64,000 nucleotides of DNA from the NCBI GenBank assembly GCA_019359595.1, contig JAHHGZ010000034.1, positions 1-64,000 on the forward strand, in the 5' to 3' direction. This document shows positions 16,010 to 25,716 of this stretch, piece after piece; the stretch's first letter is position 1, and every line of letters starts with the position of its first letter. The notes below the pieces were generated by a model. That model saw only the letters and a list, made by a program, of their open reading frames with translations. It was not told the origin of the DNA and ran no database searches. The DNA is from Cyanomargarita calcarea GSE-NOS-MK-12-04C (GTDB taxonomy: Bacteria; Cyanobacteriota; Cyanobacteriia; Cyanobacteriales; Nostocaceae). A program made the position numbers and the translations under genes.

Positions 16010-17605
16010 CTAGGCTATGACTTCTTCTTGCTTGGCTTTCACCTGCAACGCTGCATACAACCTATTCAGTGCATTCACATAAGCCTGGGCTGATGCAACG
16101 ATGATGTCTGTGTTCGCAGCATGACCGGAAAACACTCTATCTTCATACCGCAACCTAATGGTGACTTCCCCAATCGCATCGATACCCGCAGTTACCGATT
16201 GCACGGAAAACTCAATCAACTGGTTGGGCACGTTTACCACCCGGTTGATGGCTCTGTAAACTGCATCCACTGGTCCAGTACCAATCGCTGCATCGGTTAA
16301 TTCTTCACCGGATGGGGTGCGCAAGGTCACAGTTGCAGTGGGTTTGGCATTGCTCCCTGCTGAAACTTGCACTAATTCTACACGGAATAATTCCGGAGAT
16401 TGGAGAATCTCATCGTTAACGATCGCTTCCAAATCCCAATCTGTAATTTCTTTCTTCTTATCCGCTATGTCTTTGAATTTGACGAATGCTTTATTTAATT
16501 CAGTATCCGACAGTTCAAAGCCCAATTCTTTCAATCGACTGCGAAAGGCATTTCTTCCCGAAAGTTTGCCCAAAACGATTTGATTGTCTGTTAATCCAAT
16601 CAATTGGGCATCCATAATTTCATAGGTGAGCTTGTTTTTTAAGACCCCATCTTGATGGATACCAGACTCGTGGGAAAATGCATTTGCCCCGACAATCGCT
16701 TTATTTGGTTGCACTAGCATCCCTGTGCAATTGGAAACTAGACGGGATGTTTTATAAATTTGTTTGGTGTCAATATTAGTTAACGGTTCTTCAGAATCAA
16801 CCGCATGTCCTAAAAAAGGATTAAAATATTGTCGCCGCACATGTAACGCCATTACCAATTCTTCTAAGGCTGCATTCCCCGCTCGTTCACCTATACCATT
16901 GATGGTGCATTCTAACTGCCTTGCACCATTTTTCACAGCTTCAAGAAAGTTTGCAACTGCTAAACCGAGGTCATTGTGCCCGTGAACGGAAATTATTGCT
17001 TGGTCGATATTAGGCACATTATCTTTAATGCCTTTAATTATCGCCCCAAATTCGCTGGGAGTTGTATAACCAACGGTATCGGGAATATTAACTGTTGTGG
17101 CACCCGCTGCAATGGTTTTCTCAAGGACTTGGTACAGAAATTCTGGATCGGAACGAGCGGCATCCATCGGAGAAAATTCGACATCTGCCATAAAAGATTT
17201 AGCGTATGCCACCATTTCTTCGGCGATCGCTAAGACTTCCGAGCGGGATTTCCGCAGCTGATACTCTAAATGGATATCACTCGTGGAAATAAATGTGTGA
17301 ATTCTGCCCTTAACTGCTGGTTTTAATGCCTCTGCCGCAGCTTCGATATCTGCTTTAATTGCCCTTGCTAAACTGCAAATAATCGGGCCATCTTCTGTTC
17401 CTACTGTTTGAGCAATCTTGCTGACTGCGGCAAAATCCCCTGGGCTGGTAAAGGCAAAACCCGCTTCAATTACATCGACTCCCAGACGTGCCAACTGTTT
17501 GGCTATTGCTAATTTTTCCTCTACATTTAACTTCGCTCCTGGAGACTGTTCTCCATCCCGGAGTGTTGTGTCAAAAATAATTATTTTTTCTGCTTTGTTG
17601 TCCAT
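16010..17605 (-). CDS. leuA: 2-isopropylmalate synthase
   Basis: This 531-aa enzyme condenses acetyl-CoA with 2-oxoisovalerate, the first committed step of leucine synthesis. The catalytic TIM barrel (about 1-280) opens with [19 protein letters not shown], carrying the metal and substrate Arg-Asp pair, and contains the metal ligands in [15 protein letters not shown]. The middle part has [19 protein letters not shown]. The C-terminal leucine-binding regulatory domain (about 395-520, [30 protein letters not shown]) is complete, so feedback inhibition by leucine is expected. The length is typical of long-form LeuA. It is transcribed alone. No leader peptide with leucine codons was recognised in the 95-bp spacer to the next gene. 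Confidence 0.95.
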   Translation of the reverse strand: MDNKAEKIIIFDTTLRDGEQSPGAKLNVEEKLAIAKQLARLGVDVIEAGFAFTSPGDFAAVSKIAQTVGTEDGPIICSLARAIKADIEAAAEALKPAVKGRIHTFISTSDIHLEYQLRKSRSEVLAIAEEMVAYAKSFMADVEFSPMDAARSDPEFLYQVLEKTIAAGATTVNIPDTVGYTTPSEFGAIIKGIKDNVPNIDQAIISVHGHNDLGLAVANFLEAVKNGARQLECTINGIGERAGNAALEELVMALHVRRQYFNPFLGHAVDSEEPLTNIDTKQIYKTSRLVSNCTGMLVQPNKAIVGANAFSHESGIHQDGVLKNKLTYEIMDAQLIGLTDNQIVLGKLSGRNAFRSRLKELGFELSDTELNKAFVKFKDIADKKKEITDWDLEAIVNDEILQSPELFRVELVQVSAGSNAKPTATVTLRTPSGEELTDAAIGTGPVDAVYRAINRVVNVPNQLIEFSVQSVTAGIDAIGEVTIRLRYEDRVFSGHAANTDIIVASAQAYVNALNRLYAALQVKAKQEEVIA

Positions 17606-17700
17606 TTTCTGCTATGAATCTAGTTTTTAGCTGTTCCTTAAAATACCTTCAACTCTAGATATTTTTTTGTTACTACTTTTGTAAATAATTATTACAACTA

Positions 17701-18210
17701 TTAACCTTCTGCTTTTTCTATGCAGTAACGGATATCATTCAAATCTATATATCTATCCGTAGCATTACGCAATTCTCTGGCAATCATTCCCTCGGTCGAT
17801 ACTACTGTAATATGAGTATTTTTGGAGCGCAATAGTTCGATTGCTCGTTCAAAATCGCCATCCCCGCTAAATAAAACTACTCGATCGTACTGGTCTACAG
17901 TATTAAACATATCTACAACAATTTCAATATCTAAATTCGCTTTTTGAGAGTAGCGACCTGAGGAATCATCATAATATTCTTTGAGAATTTTAGTTCGGAC
18001 TGTATATCCCAAGCTAATTAGAGCATCTCTAAAACCTCGTTGGTCTTGGGGGTCTTTTAATCCAGTGTACCAGAATGCATTGATTAAAGTTGTCTCCGAC
18101 TGCTCGTGTTTAAAGTATTCTAAGACTCGTCGCGGGTCAAAAAACCAGCCATTCTTTTGTTGAGCATAGAACATATTGTTTCCGTCTACAAAAATAGACA
18201 GACGATTCAT
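17701..18210 (-). CDS. NYN-domain protein, LabA-like
   Basis: A 169-aa protein of the NYN (PIN-like) nuclease family starting MNRLSIFVDGNNMFYAQQKN; an ATG four codons upstream (18222) is also possible. The acidic residues expected of the PIN-like active site are visible in FVDGNNM, in KANLDIEIVVDMF and in VVLFSGDGDFERAI. The match to the cyanobacterial LabA/DUF88 group is good. LabA of Synechococcus acts in output from the circadian clock; whether this copy has that role cannot be told. NYN domains are thought to act on RNA. The protein is short, with no extra C-terminal domain. leuA follows 95 bp downstream on the same strand. Confidence 0.8.
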   Translation of the reverse strand: MNRLSIFVDGNNMFYAQQKNGWFFDPRRVLEYFKHEQSETTLINAFWYTGLKDPQDQRGFRDALISLGYTVRTKILKEYYDDSSGRYSQKANLDIEIVVDMFNTVDQYDRVVLFSGDGDFERAIELLRSKNTHITVVSTEGMIARELRNATDRYIDLNDIRYCIEKAEG

Positions 18211-18222
18211 TGTTGTACCCAT

Positions 18223-18984
18223 AAAAAGTTACACCTAATAATAAAAATGAATTTAGATGGAACAATAGATTATAGCAATTATAAAATGACAAATATGCTA
18301 ATATCTATAAATTATATTGTGATGTATAGGTTTTATCTGGCGTCATAAAAGCAAAACATCGACTTAAACATGTTTAGCTGTACCTGTAGGTGCTAAACCT
18401 TTTTCAGCGTCATAGTGGTAACTTGCGTCCCACTTCTCAAAATTTACCAATAAAATTGACTAATCAACAGCATCATTAGCTGTATATCAATTAAGTTTAC
18501 TCCTAAAGAGGTCTGAGATACACAAATCCGGGGATGTAGACTGAAGCCTTTCTATAACTTTTGTTATCAAACAAATGCATAATTTAGCCTGTCATAGCAA
18601 ACGATTGCTCTAAGTCCCCGATGTCCCAACAAAAATAACCCATATGTGGCTTTTTAGAGGTGAGGGGTACACCCGGCACTTCAAGGTAGAAGCGATGGCT
18701 GCAAATTTTCTAATCTAGGAACAATAACCACTAAAAGTTAAGTCAGGGGACATATCCGGTAGTGAATGTCTCTTCTGTGTGCCTCAACAAGTGCATGGAG
18801 AGCCGCTCGTAACTGTAGGCTGGGCCTTATGATGTTGGTTCACAGGGCAAGGCAACTGTGTTCTTGTATATAAGGTAAGGTTACAAATGTATAAGATTTT
18901 CATTTAAGTAATATTTCAGTTATTTGACATTCACAGGGCGCAGATAAATAAAAACGCATACGCAAAATAATCACCAATATAGCT
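18223..18984. other. Intergenic region, nothing recognised
   Basis: About 760 bp without a convincing open frame on either strand. It is AT-rich up to about 18350 and mixed after that. A GC-richer part at about 18650-18870 contains several short complementary stretches and might encode an RNA, but no known RNA family was recognised. Promoters for the divergent LabA-like and CHASE2-kinase genes should lie here. Confidence 0.4.
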
Positions 18985-21327
18985 ATGGCAGAAGAACATA
19001 CATCTACCTTAACCAAAAAATATGTATCTGCTACTAATCGGCAGTCAAATAGACTGACAAAGATGACTGCGACTGTATTGGCACGCTCTTCAAAGCTGAT
19101 GCCGAGGTTGGGTCATCTGCTCGCTGGGATGACGGCGATAGGTGCAGCGATACTGACGTTTAATAGTTTAGAGTGGACTGAGTTGCTAGAGAATCACACA
19201 CATTCCGCTTTTTTTCAACTGCGGGGAGAGGTGATACCTCCAGATAAAATTGCGATCTTAGGGATTGACCAGGAGTCGATGTCAAGTCCCCAGGAGTCCT
19301 ATAAAAACGATCCTGTTAAGAACGCTTTTTTTGAACCACTACAAAAGTTTCCCTTCAAACGTCAAGCTTATGCTGAGGTAATCGAGAAGTTGATGCAAGC
19401 AGGGGCACGCTCTGTAGCGTTGGACATTGTCTTTGATGCCCCAAGTAGTTATGGAGTTGCTGACGATCGAAAGTTTCAGGCGGTATTGCAGCGCTACGCA
19501 GGTAAAGTTACTTTAGCTGCGATATATGACGAGTCTGAAATACGTGAAGGACAAATCCGCACCAGGAAGCTGCTGGAGCCTTATATCATGTTTCGGACAA
19601 AGCCAGCCTCGATTGGCTTGGCAAATTTCCCCCAAGAACCTGATGGAAAAATTCATAAATTGGGTGGTGATTTTACCAAATCAGTAAATAAAGAATTTAA
19701 TAAACACCTGAAATCCTTTGATGAAGCGGTTCTTTCTGCCGCAAATGTAAATTATCCGCGTTTGAGAGGCGATCGCATTAATTTTTTTACTGCGGGTAAA
19801 TTTGAATCATTTGCTTTTTCGCACGTACTCGATCCAGACAACTGGAACAGCTACCTAGAGCAGGGAAAAGTTTTCAAAGATAAAATTGTGATCGTCGGGG
19901 CAACAGATAAATTAGCGAAAGATTATTTTCCAGTACCTGTATATTCCGAGTCAATGGCAGGGGTGGAAATTCACGCCAATGCGATCGCAACTTTAATGTC
20001 AGGAAAAGCGATCGCCGAAGGAATTCCTAGCATACCCTTGCGTGCTTTATTTGTACTCTCGTTAGTCAGTGTATCTGCGGTCATCGTGATTAGAAGCAAG
20101 CACGGCATCTATAGATTTTTATCCAGCTTGGGTGTTGCGATCGCTTGGTTTTTCGGTAGCTATGGATTATTTGCTTACGCTCAATTAATATTACCGACAG
20201 CGATTCCAGTAGTTGCCATTGTGATGATTGGCTTTAGCTATCTTGTATGTGAAATTGTCAGAGAAAAAATTAAAAAAATTGAATTAGTCGATATCCTCAA
20301 GAGAAATTCATCTAATCGTCTGGCACAAGAGATTATCAGCCAACAAGATGACCTCAAAGACTTACTCGAACAGCGACAAATCGAAATAAGCGGTAAAATC
20401 CTGGATGGACGCTACGAAATTGTGAAAGTTCTCGGTTCCGGTGGATTTAGCGAAACTTATATAGCCAAAGATACCAAACGTCCCGGCAACCCTAGATGCG
20501 TTGTCAAACAGCTAAAACCAGCTAACAATAAATCTGGGCAGATGCAAGTTGCCAGACGTTTATTTAATTCCGAAGCCCAAACCCTTGAAAACTTGGGAAC
20601 ATACAACCAAATACCCCAGCTTTTAGCTTATTTTGAAGAAGAAGAAGAATTCTATTTAGTTCAAGAACAAATAATTGGTCATCCTCTGAGTCAAGAATTA
20701 CCAACAGGCAAAAAAATTCCAGAAAACATAGTTATAGAAATTTTGCGCGATTTATTGCAAACATTGATATTTGTTCATAAAAATGGGGTAATTCATCGGG
20801 ATATTAAACCCAGCAATATCATTCGGCGAAACTCAGACAGAAAGTTAGTATTAATTGACTTTGGAGCCGTTAAAGAAGCTGCCACACAACTGGTTGATCC
20901 TGAAGAAAGTACTGCTTTCACCATTGCAATTGGTACCAAAGGTTATGCACCAACCGAGCAATGTTTTGGTCGTCCGCAATACAATAGTGACATCTATGCA
21001 GTCGGGATGATAGGTATTAAAGCTTTAACTGGTATAGCGCCTCATGATATAGAAAGAGATTCTCATGGAGAATTAAAATGGACTGACAAAGTAGAAGTTA
21101 GTTCAAGTTTGGTTCTGATTATTAGTCAAATGGTATTGGATGACTTTCAAAAGCGTTATCAATCTGCTGCAGTTGCTCTTAAGGCACTTAATGAGTTGGT
21201 AGGGATACAACAAGATTGTGACCCTACAGATAGACAATTGCCAATAAACGATTCATCAATCAATACTGTGTTAGAAGATTCCAGCACCCCCACTACACCT
21301 TGGGCGGGAATACCTGAGGAAACGTAA
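18985..21327 (+). CDS. CHASE2-domain serine/threonine protein kinase
   Basis: A 780-aa membrane receptor kinase. One membrane helix (about 41-60) leads into an extracytoplasmic CHASE2 sensor (about 65-345, with IAILGIDQESM and ARSVALDIVFDAPS). Three further helices follow (about 350-425), then a short coiled segment and a cytoplasmic Hanks-type kinase (about 476-745). Kinase landmarks are GSGGFSET (484-491), Lys508, Glu530, HRDIKPSN (604-611) and DFG (625-627), so it should be catalytically active. CHASE2 is a sensor of unknown extracellular signals. The short tail ends SSTPTTPWAGIPEET. Downstream come a FecR-domain protein and a predicted outer-membrane protein, so a cell-envelope signalling role is plausible, though it is inferred only from position. 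Confidence 0.9.
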   Translation: MAEEHTSTLTKKYVSATNRQSNRLTKMTATVLARSSKLMPRLGHLLAGMTAIGAAILTFNSLEWTELLENHTHSAFFQLRGEVIPPDKIAILGIDQESMSSPQESYKNDPVKNAFFEPLQKFPFKRQAYAEVIEKLMQAGARSVALDIVFDAPSSYGVADDRKFQAVLQRYAGKVTLAAIYDESEIREGQIRTRKLLEPYIMFRTKPASIGLANFPQEPDGKIHKLGGDFTKSVNKEFNKHLKSFDEAVLSAANVNYPRLRGDRINFFTAGKFESFAFSHVLDPDNWNSYLEQGKVFKDKIVIVGATDKLAKDYFPVPVYSESMAGVEIHANAIATLMSGKAIAEGIPSIPLRALFVLSLVSVSAVIVIRSKHGIYRFLSSLGVAIAWFFGSYGLFAYAQLILPTAIPVVAIVMIGFSYLVCEIVREKIKKIELVDILKRNSSNRLAQEIISQQDDLKDLLEQRQIEISGKILDGRYEIVKVLGSGGFSETYIAKDTKRPGNPRCVVKQLKPANNKSGQMQVARRLFNSEAQTLENLGTYNQIPQLLAYFEEEEEFYLVQEQIIGHPLSQELPTGKKIPENIVIEILRDLLQTLIFVHKNGVIHRDIKPSNIIRRNSDRKLVLIDFGAVKEAATQLVDPEESTAFTIAIGTKGYAPTEQCFGRPQYNSDIYAVGMIGIKALTGIAPHDIERDSHGELKWTDKVEVSSSLVLIISQMVLDDFQKRYQSAAVALKALNELVGIQQDCDPTDRQLPINDSSINTVLEDSSTPTTPWAGIPEET

Positions 21328-21496
21328 CTATTCACAGTCTTCTACATCTATATATAGCGATCCTATCTGATACGAAGTTGCATTTAAAGGTAGTACCCAG
21401 TCATTGCGACGTTTGCTGCAATCTTATGGACTTGAGCTACCACGATAGAACGCAACTTGGTATGAGTTGTGTTCAAATCGCGCGTACCTAGATTCC

Positions 21497-21649
21497 GGCG
21501 TTGCTGAATTGAGGTATGAATTACCCTCACACTTCCCAGCCCCTCTCCCTTGGCACAAAGGGGAGCTAGAATTCTTGTCCCCTCTCCCTTGGCACAGAGG
21601 GCTAGGGTGAGGGTAAATTTAGGAATTCATACCCGGATTCAGCAACGCC
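21497..21649. mobile_element. Foldback (MITE-like) element 1 with 8-bp target duplication
   Basis: The 153-bp element starts GGCGTTGCTGAAT and ends ATTCAGCAACGCC, and the inverted repeats extend inwards through GGTATGAATT/AATTCATACC and CCCTCAC/GTGAGGG. Both sides are flanked by TAGATTCC (21489-21496 and 21650-21657), an apparent 8-bp target duplication. The core holds two copies of CCCCTCTCCCTTGGCAC. No transposase is encoded. Confidence 0.7.
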
Positions 21650-21650
21650 T

Positions 21651-21834
21651 AGATTCCCGACTTCTTGAAGGATACCGCTGGCGAATGGTAGGTCTGACCC
21701 CTCACCCAAGAATTTAATAGGGTTTTGAGGATATCGATAGGATAGCGATCGCTGCTGAAAAGGTTGATTTTTCGTTAGCATAAGGGGTGTTACCCCTGAT
21801 TCGCCAGTGGCATCCTTGAAGAAGTCGGGAATCT
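21651..21834. mobile_element. Foldback (MITE-like) element 2, CCCGACTT family
   Basis: Bases 21651-21686 and 21799-21834 form 36-bp terminal inverted repeats with three mismatches, beginning AGATTCCCGACTTCTT and ending inside at CTGGCGAAT. The 112-bp core has no gene; a minus-strand frame crossing it is a by-product of the repeat. The outermost 13 bp match the small hairpins dispersed elsewhere in the window. Element 1 abuts its left end. Confidence 0.7.
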
Positions 21835-21854
21835 TATTTTGACCCGGCATGATA

Positions 21855-23612
21855 TCACGTAGTTGGTACAGATGGGGTTTGCGTGCCTGGACTAGGAGTA
21901 GTTGGTGGTGGTGGTGACTGAATTACCGGCGTTTCCGTAGTTGGCGGTGATGGTGGTGACGGAATTATCGGCGTTTCCGTGGTTGGCGGTGGCGGTGGTG
22001 GAGTTTGAATTACAGGTAATGTTGTCGTTGTAGTTGGTGGTTTCACATCAATAGGTGGTTTCACATCAATAGGTGGTTTCACATCAATAGGTGGTTTCAC
22101 ATCTACAGGTGGTTTCACATCTACAGGTGGTTTCACATCAATAGGTGGTTTCACATCAATAGGTGGTTTCACATCTACAGGTGGTTTCACATCTACAGGT
22201 GGTTTCACATCAATAGGTGGCTTCACATCAATAGGTGGCTTCACATCAATAGGTGGCTTCACATCAATAGGTGGTTTCACATCTACAGGTGGTTTCACAT
22301 CTACAGGTGGTTTCACATCAATAGGTGGCTTCACATCAATAGGTGGCTTCACATCTACAGGTGGCTTCACATCTACAGGTGGTTTCACATCAATAGGTGG
22401 CTTCACATCAATAGGTGGCTTCACATCAATAGGTGGCTTCACATCAATAGGTGGCTTCACATCTACAGGTGGCTTCACATCTACAGGTGGCTTCACATCA
22501 ATAGGTGGCTTCACATCAATAGGTGGAGGAGAAGGACTTGCAGGAGTTGGCTTGGTATCAGTAGGTGGAGGAGAAGGACTTGCAGGAGTTGGCTTGGTAT
22601 CAGTAGGTGGAGGAGAAGGACTTGCAGGAGTTGGCTTTGTACTAGTTTCACTTCCACTGCCATTACTCGGTGGGGTGCTGCCTGTCCCTGTATGCGTACC
22701 AGAATTTGAATTGTCCTGAGTAACGCTTACTTGTGTACTATTATTATCTTTAGTATTCGTTTGCTTGGCAGAAGTTGAAATGGTTTCTCCTGTTCCCACC
22801 AAGTCTACTTTGAGATTTCCTGTGGCACTATTATTTATTGGTGCCGGTGAGGTGGTAGATGTTACCTTTAAAAAAGGAGGATTTTCAATTACTTCCTGTC
22901 CTGTTATTGGCGACTGTGCTGCTGCTGCGGCTGATGTTTCTGCTTGAACACTGGCGATCGCCGGATCTGAATTTGGGACACCATAAGCTTTAGTCAGATC
23001 CAGCCCGCGAACTAAATCGCTTGTTTCATAAAAAGTTCTTAAGTCAAAGTTGTATAAACCCTGAAGTTTGCCTTTGACTATAACTATCATCTGCCCTGGT
23101 TTCAATACCTGAGTTTGAGAGGCATCTTTGTTGGAAACTTCAATACCGCTATCAGTCAATGCACCCACAACTGAGGTATCTGTTTCTTTTATGTATTGCA
23201 CAAATAAAGCCGAACCCCGAATTGCAGCTGCTGCATTAGGCGTGTTGATGAGCGTTTTCCCACGTTTGGGTGGTATGAGCAGCAATACAGTCCCGTTTGA
23301 CAAACTAAAGTTTCGTGTTTTGGGTAAAAACTCAAATCCCGTTTGTTCGCCAACTCTTGCCAAAGAGCCGTCATTGAAGCGTAATTCTGCGAGAGAAGCT
23401 CTACCAGTAGACAAGCCATCTCCAGGAATCATTGCATCAGCTTTGCGTGCCTGACGCTTAGGTTGATTCTGGGGCATAAGCTGTACCAAGTTGCGAAGGT
23501 TCTGAATGACAGCTTTAACCAAAGGAATTGTGGCGCTTGCCCGATTTGGTAAAGGCAATGCCATCATTCCCCACAAAACGATTCCCAATACTGGTAACAA
23601 TTTGCGAGACAT
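21855..23612 (-). CDS. FecR-domain exported protein with long PP[I/V]DVK repeat
   Basis: From the ATG at 23612 the 585-aa product starts with a signal peptide (MSRKLLPVLGIVLWGMMALP, cleavage near NRASA). A FecR-like domain follows (about 55-160, GDGLSTGRASLAELRFNDGS, TPNAAAAIRGSALFVQYI). After a Thr/Ser-rich linker come three 14-residue copies of TDTKPTPASPSPPP-type sequence, then 27 tandem six-residue units PPIDVK or PPVDVK, and a Pro/Thr tail. FecR domains occur in signalling and polysaccharide-related envelope proteins. The proline repeat should form a stiff extended rod outside the membrane or across the wall. An upstream ATG at 23651 would hide the signal peptide. It is transcribed divergently from the barrel gene at 24148. 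Confidence 0.82.
   Translation of the reverse strand: MSRKLLPVLGIVLWGMMALPLPNRASATIPLVKAVIQNLRNLVQLMPQNQPKRQARKADAMIPGDGLSTGRASLAELRFNDGSLARVGEQTGFEFLPKTRNFSLSNGTVLLLIPPKRGKTLINTPNAAAAIRGSALFVQYIKETDTSVVGALTDSGIEVSNKDASQTQVLKPGQMIVIVKGKLQGLYNFDLRTFYETSDLVRGLDLTKAYGVPNSDPAIASVQAETSAAAAAQSPITGQEVIENPPFLKVTSTTSPAPINNSATGNLKVDLVGTGETISTSAKQTNTKDNNSTQVSVTQDNSNSGTHTGTGSTPPSNGSGSETSTKPTPASPSPPPTDTKPTPASPSPPPTDTKPTPASPSPPPIDVKPPIDVKPPVDVKPPVDVKPPIDVKPPIDVKPPIDVKPPIDVKPPVDVKPPVDVKPPIDVKPPIDVKPPVDVKPPVDVKPPIDVKPPIDVKPPIDVKPPIDVKPPVDVKPPVDVKPPIDVKPPIDVKPPVDVKPPVDVKPPIDVKPPIDVKPPIDVKPPTTTTTLPVIQTPPPPPPTTETPIIPSPPSPPTTETPVIQSPPPPTTPSPGTQTPSVPTT
22041..22526 (-). repeat. 27 x 18-bp coding repeat with a 180-bp higher-order period
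   Basis: Eighteen-base units encode PPIDVK (I) or PPVDVK (V). Read in protein order the series is IIVVIIIIVV, IIVVIIIIVV, IIVVIII, so ten-unit blocks of 180 bp are themselves repeated. Third-position variants (GGTTTC or GGCTTC on the plus strand) add a second layer. This pattern shows block duplication as well as single-unit slippage. Confidence 0.95.
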
Positions 23613-24147
23613 AGTTTGGAACCTCGGAAGTTTTAATTGATACCAAACCAATCGAACAAGGGTTCTGATATTAAAGGTTTGAGTCTGCCCTACTTGTTAT
23701 AGCAATTTCTTTGCGTAATTTTTCTTAATCTTTAAGGAAACTTCAAAATTTAATTCCGCAAATATACTATATATAATTTATTTAAATTGATATTGGCAAT
23801 GATAACCGTAAACTAAATAACAATGTAAATTTTATCACATGATTGATGGATTATAGGTAGAAAGTTCATTTGTCGTGGCTAAACTTGTTGAAAAATTTAT
23901 AATTCCTTCTTGGAACTTACAATTTTCCTTGTGGGTCAGTATTTTCCAAAAGCTATTAGACCTCAGTGCGTAAAGGGTAAAGGTTAAAACAGTGAACAGT
24001 GAACGTATGACAAAGCAAGCGCACTTTTGCGCACTCTTACACCAATTGGTATGGTGATTCCCCGAATTATATTGAAAGGCAACGCTGATAACTTTTAACG
24101 CTTCAACCCTAGAACTCTTCCCCTCCTTACTTCAAAAAAGAAGTCTA
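23613..24147. other. Divergent spacer between FecR gene and barrel gene
   Basis: About 535 bp, strongly AT-rich at 23700-23860. It should hold the promoters of both neighbours. No repeat element, RNA gene or known operator was recognised. Confidence 0.4.
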
Positions 24148-25632
24148 TTGGATATGCAACCCAAAGGCTGGAAAAATTTTTGGTTTTCAATTTTGTTGGT
24201 TTCAAATGGTGCGATCTTTTGTGGCAGCAGGGGAAATGCGGCATTGGCTGCAAATCATGACACATGGGGTGGGCAATCTAAAACAGTCTCAAGCATCCCT
24301 TATGACCGAATTATGCTCTTAAACAGGGGACAGGGAGCAGGAGAAATCTGGTCTCAAGCCCCAGACCGCCACGCGTTCGCTCGCGGCGCTACGCGATTTA
24401 TTGGTGGAACTTCAGAACTTTCCCAGAGTCTCTTCTCCCCTGCTCCCCGTCCCCTCCCCCTTTTTAGTGATTCAACACTTCGTGACGTCTGTAAAATTAA
24501 TGTTTGCAAGCCCTCCGAAGAGTGGCAGATACACACACAGTTACCGTCAGGACAAGTACAACAAGCACCACCGGGTCCTGCACCACCAAATCCTCCGCCA
24601 CCGGGTTCTACACCATCTGTACCACCAGAAATTTTGCAGCGCAACGATCCGCCACAGTTAGAAGTACAGCCTAAGGATTTTCCGACTCCTTCCCCTGGGA
24701 CAATAGAGCAAAAGTTGCCAGAACTAGAGATAGAAAAGCTAGAATCACAAGAAGATTTGCGACGGAGACTGCGAGAAAGCAAAGAGCCACCTCCAAAGTT
24801 TAGTAATGGAGAATTGGGGATAATCCGGGTACAGCAAATACCACTACCGGAACAGCTGCCTCCACAGTTAAAAAAGCCAGTAGCTCAGTTTCGACCAGTG
24901 GGATATCTATTTGGCTACTTAGGCTATTTTTATACTAGTAACGTTTTTGCTTCAGAAGTCGATCCAATAGAAGATGGCTTGGCTTTTGGGGGGCTGACAT
25001 TGGCATCTGCGTCTTTGCCTTTAGGTTCAAAGACTTATTTAAACGGCGGAATTGATGGTAATTTGATTCGTTATGCCAGTCAGTCAAAATTCAATTACAA
25101 CCAGATTAGATTCAACCTTGGTATTTACCAGCAACTAACACCGAGAATGTATGGAGAAATCGGTTGGAGTAACCAACAATTTTTTTATGCTAGAGACTTA
25201 GATTTAGTCGGCTATAAATTTGGTGCAGGCGATCGCTTCTTAAACGAAAATTCAGTCCGGTTATCTTTGGGACGGCGGGATCTTCTGAGTTCAAGGTTGG
25301 TGTTAGATAGTTTATATGAATTGCGTCTGAATTTTTCCGATCCCGAAAGTCGCAGTCGCATTGTTAATTCCATGTCGGTTTCTCTGAGCTACTACCTACA
25401 GAAATCTCTCCAAGTTGGTATTGACTACCAATTTAACTTGTCAGATTTTACGCAACGGGAACGGGAAGACCAACTTCATAGGTTATTCGGTCAATTAACT
25501 TACGGACTATCCGATTATGGCAATCTTAATTTGCAAGTCGGCATGACAGCCGGTGGTTCTACTGAGCGCAATATTGACTTTAATGGCTGGTTCTTCTCTG
25601 TTAATTACAATTTGGAATTAGGACAGTTTTGA
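24148..25632 (+). CDS. Predicted outer-membrane beta-barrel protein with proline-rich N-terminal region
   Basis: The 494-aa product starts with an export signal (hydrophobic stretch FWFSILLVSNGAIFCG, possible cleavage after AALA). Residues about 60-105 are encoded by a foldback repeat (24325-24455). A proline-rich linker (QQAPPGPAPPNPPPPG) and a charged coiled segment come next, and from about residue 245 a region of alternating aromatic/polar strands (VGYLFGYLGYFYTSNVFAS, GEIGWSNQQFFYARDLDLVG, MSVSLSYYLQKSLQVGIDYQF) ends in GWFFSVNYNLELGQF. A C-terminal aromatic residue is typical of outer-membrane barrels. No named family was recognised. Its position opposite the FecR gene hints at a shared envelope function. 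The annotated ATG is the first in frame; a later start would lose the signal. Confidence 0.65.
   Translation: MDMQPKGWKNFWFSILLVSNGAIFCGSRGNAALAANHDTWGGQSKTVSSIPYDRIMLLNRGQGAGEIWSQAPDRHAFARGATRFIGGTSELSQSLFSPAPRPLPLFSDSTLRDVCKINVCKPSEEWQIHTQLPSGQVQQAPPGPAPPNPPPPGSTPSVPPEILQRNDPPQLEVQPKDFPTPSPGTIEQKLPELEIEKLESQEDLRRRLRESKEPPPKFSNGELGIIRVQQIPLPEQLPPQLKKPVAQFRPVGYLFGYLGYFYTSNVFASEVDPIEDGLAFGGLTLASASLPLGSKTYLNGGIDGNLIRYASQSKFNYNQIRFNLGIYQQLTPRMYGEIGWSNQQFFYARDLDLVGYKFGAGDRFLNENSVRLSLGRRDLLSSRLVLDSLYELRLNFSDPESRSRIVNSMSVSLSYYLQKSLQVGIDYQFNLSDFTQREREDQLHRLFGQLTYGLSDYGNLNLQVGMTAGGSTERNIDFNGWFFSVNYNLELGQF
24325..24455. repeat. Foldback repeat inside the barrel-protein gene
   Basis: The left arm AGGGGACAGGGAGCAGG (from 24325) is nearly complementary to the right arm CCTGCTCCCCGTCCCCT (to 24455), and the centre contains a second palindromic piece around CGCGTTCGCTCGCGGCGCTACGCG (about 24370-24393). 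It is read through in frame as part of the protein. Confidence 0.6.
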
Positions 25633-25636
25633 AAAG

Positions 25637-25716
25637 AGTTAGGAGTTAGGAGTTAGGAGTTATGAGTTATGAGCTATAAATCAAAATTCCTCACTCCTCA
25701 CTCTTCACTCCTAACT
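25637..25716. repeat. Inverted heptamer arrays at the convergent gene ends
   Basis: GAGTTAG/GAGTTAT units (25637-25673) face CTCCTCA/CTCCTAA-type units (about 25687-25716). They lie between the converging barrel and sulfurtransferase genes, where the hairpin they can form could serve as a two-way terminator. Confidence 0.7.

Noticed and set aside
18650-18870. Known small RNA (6S, tmRNA or riboswitch) in the 18.2-19.0 kb spacer
   Set aside because: Some complementary segments exist, but no hallmark sequence of these families was recognised.
21602-21850. Minus-strand open frame of 82 codons
   Set aside because: It is made of the inverted repeats of foldback element 2 and has no protein-like features.
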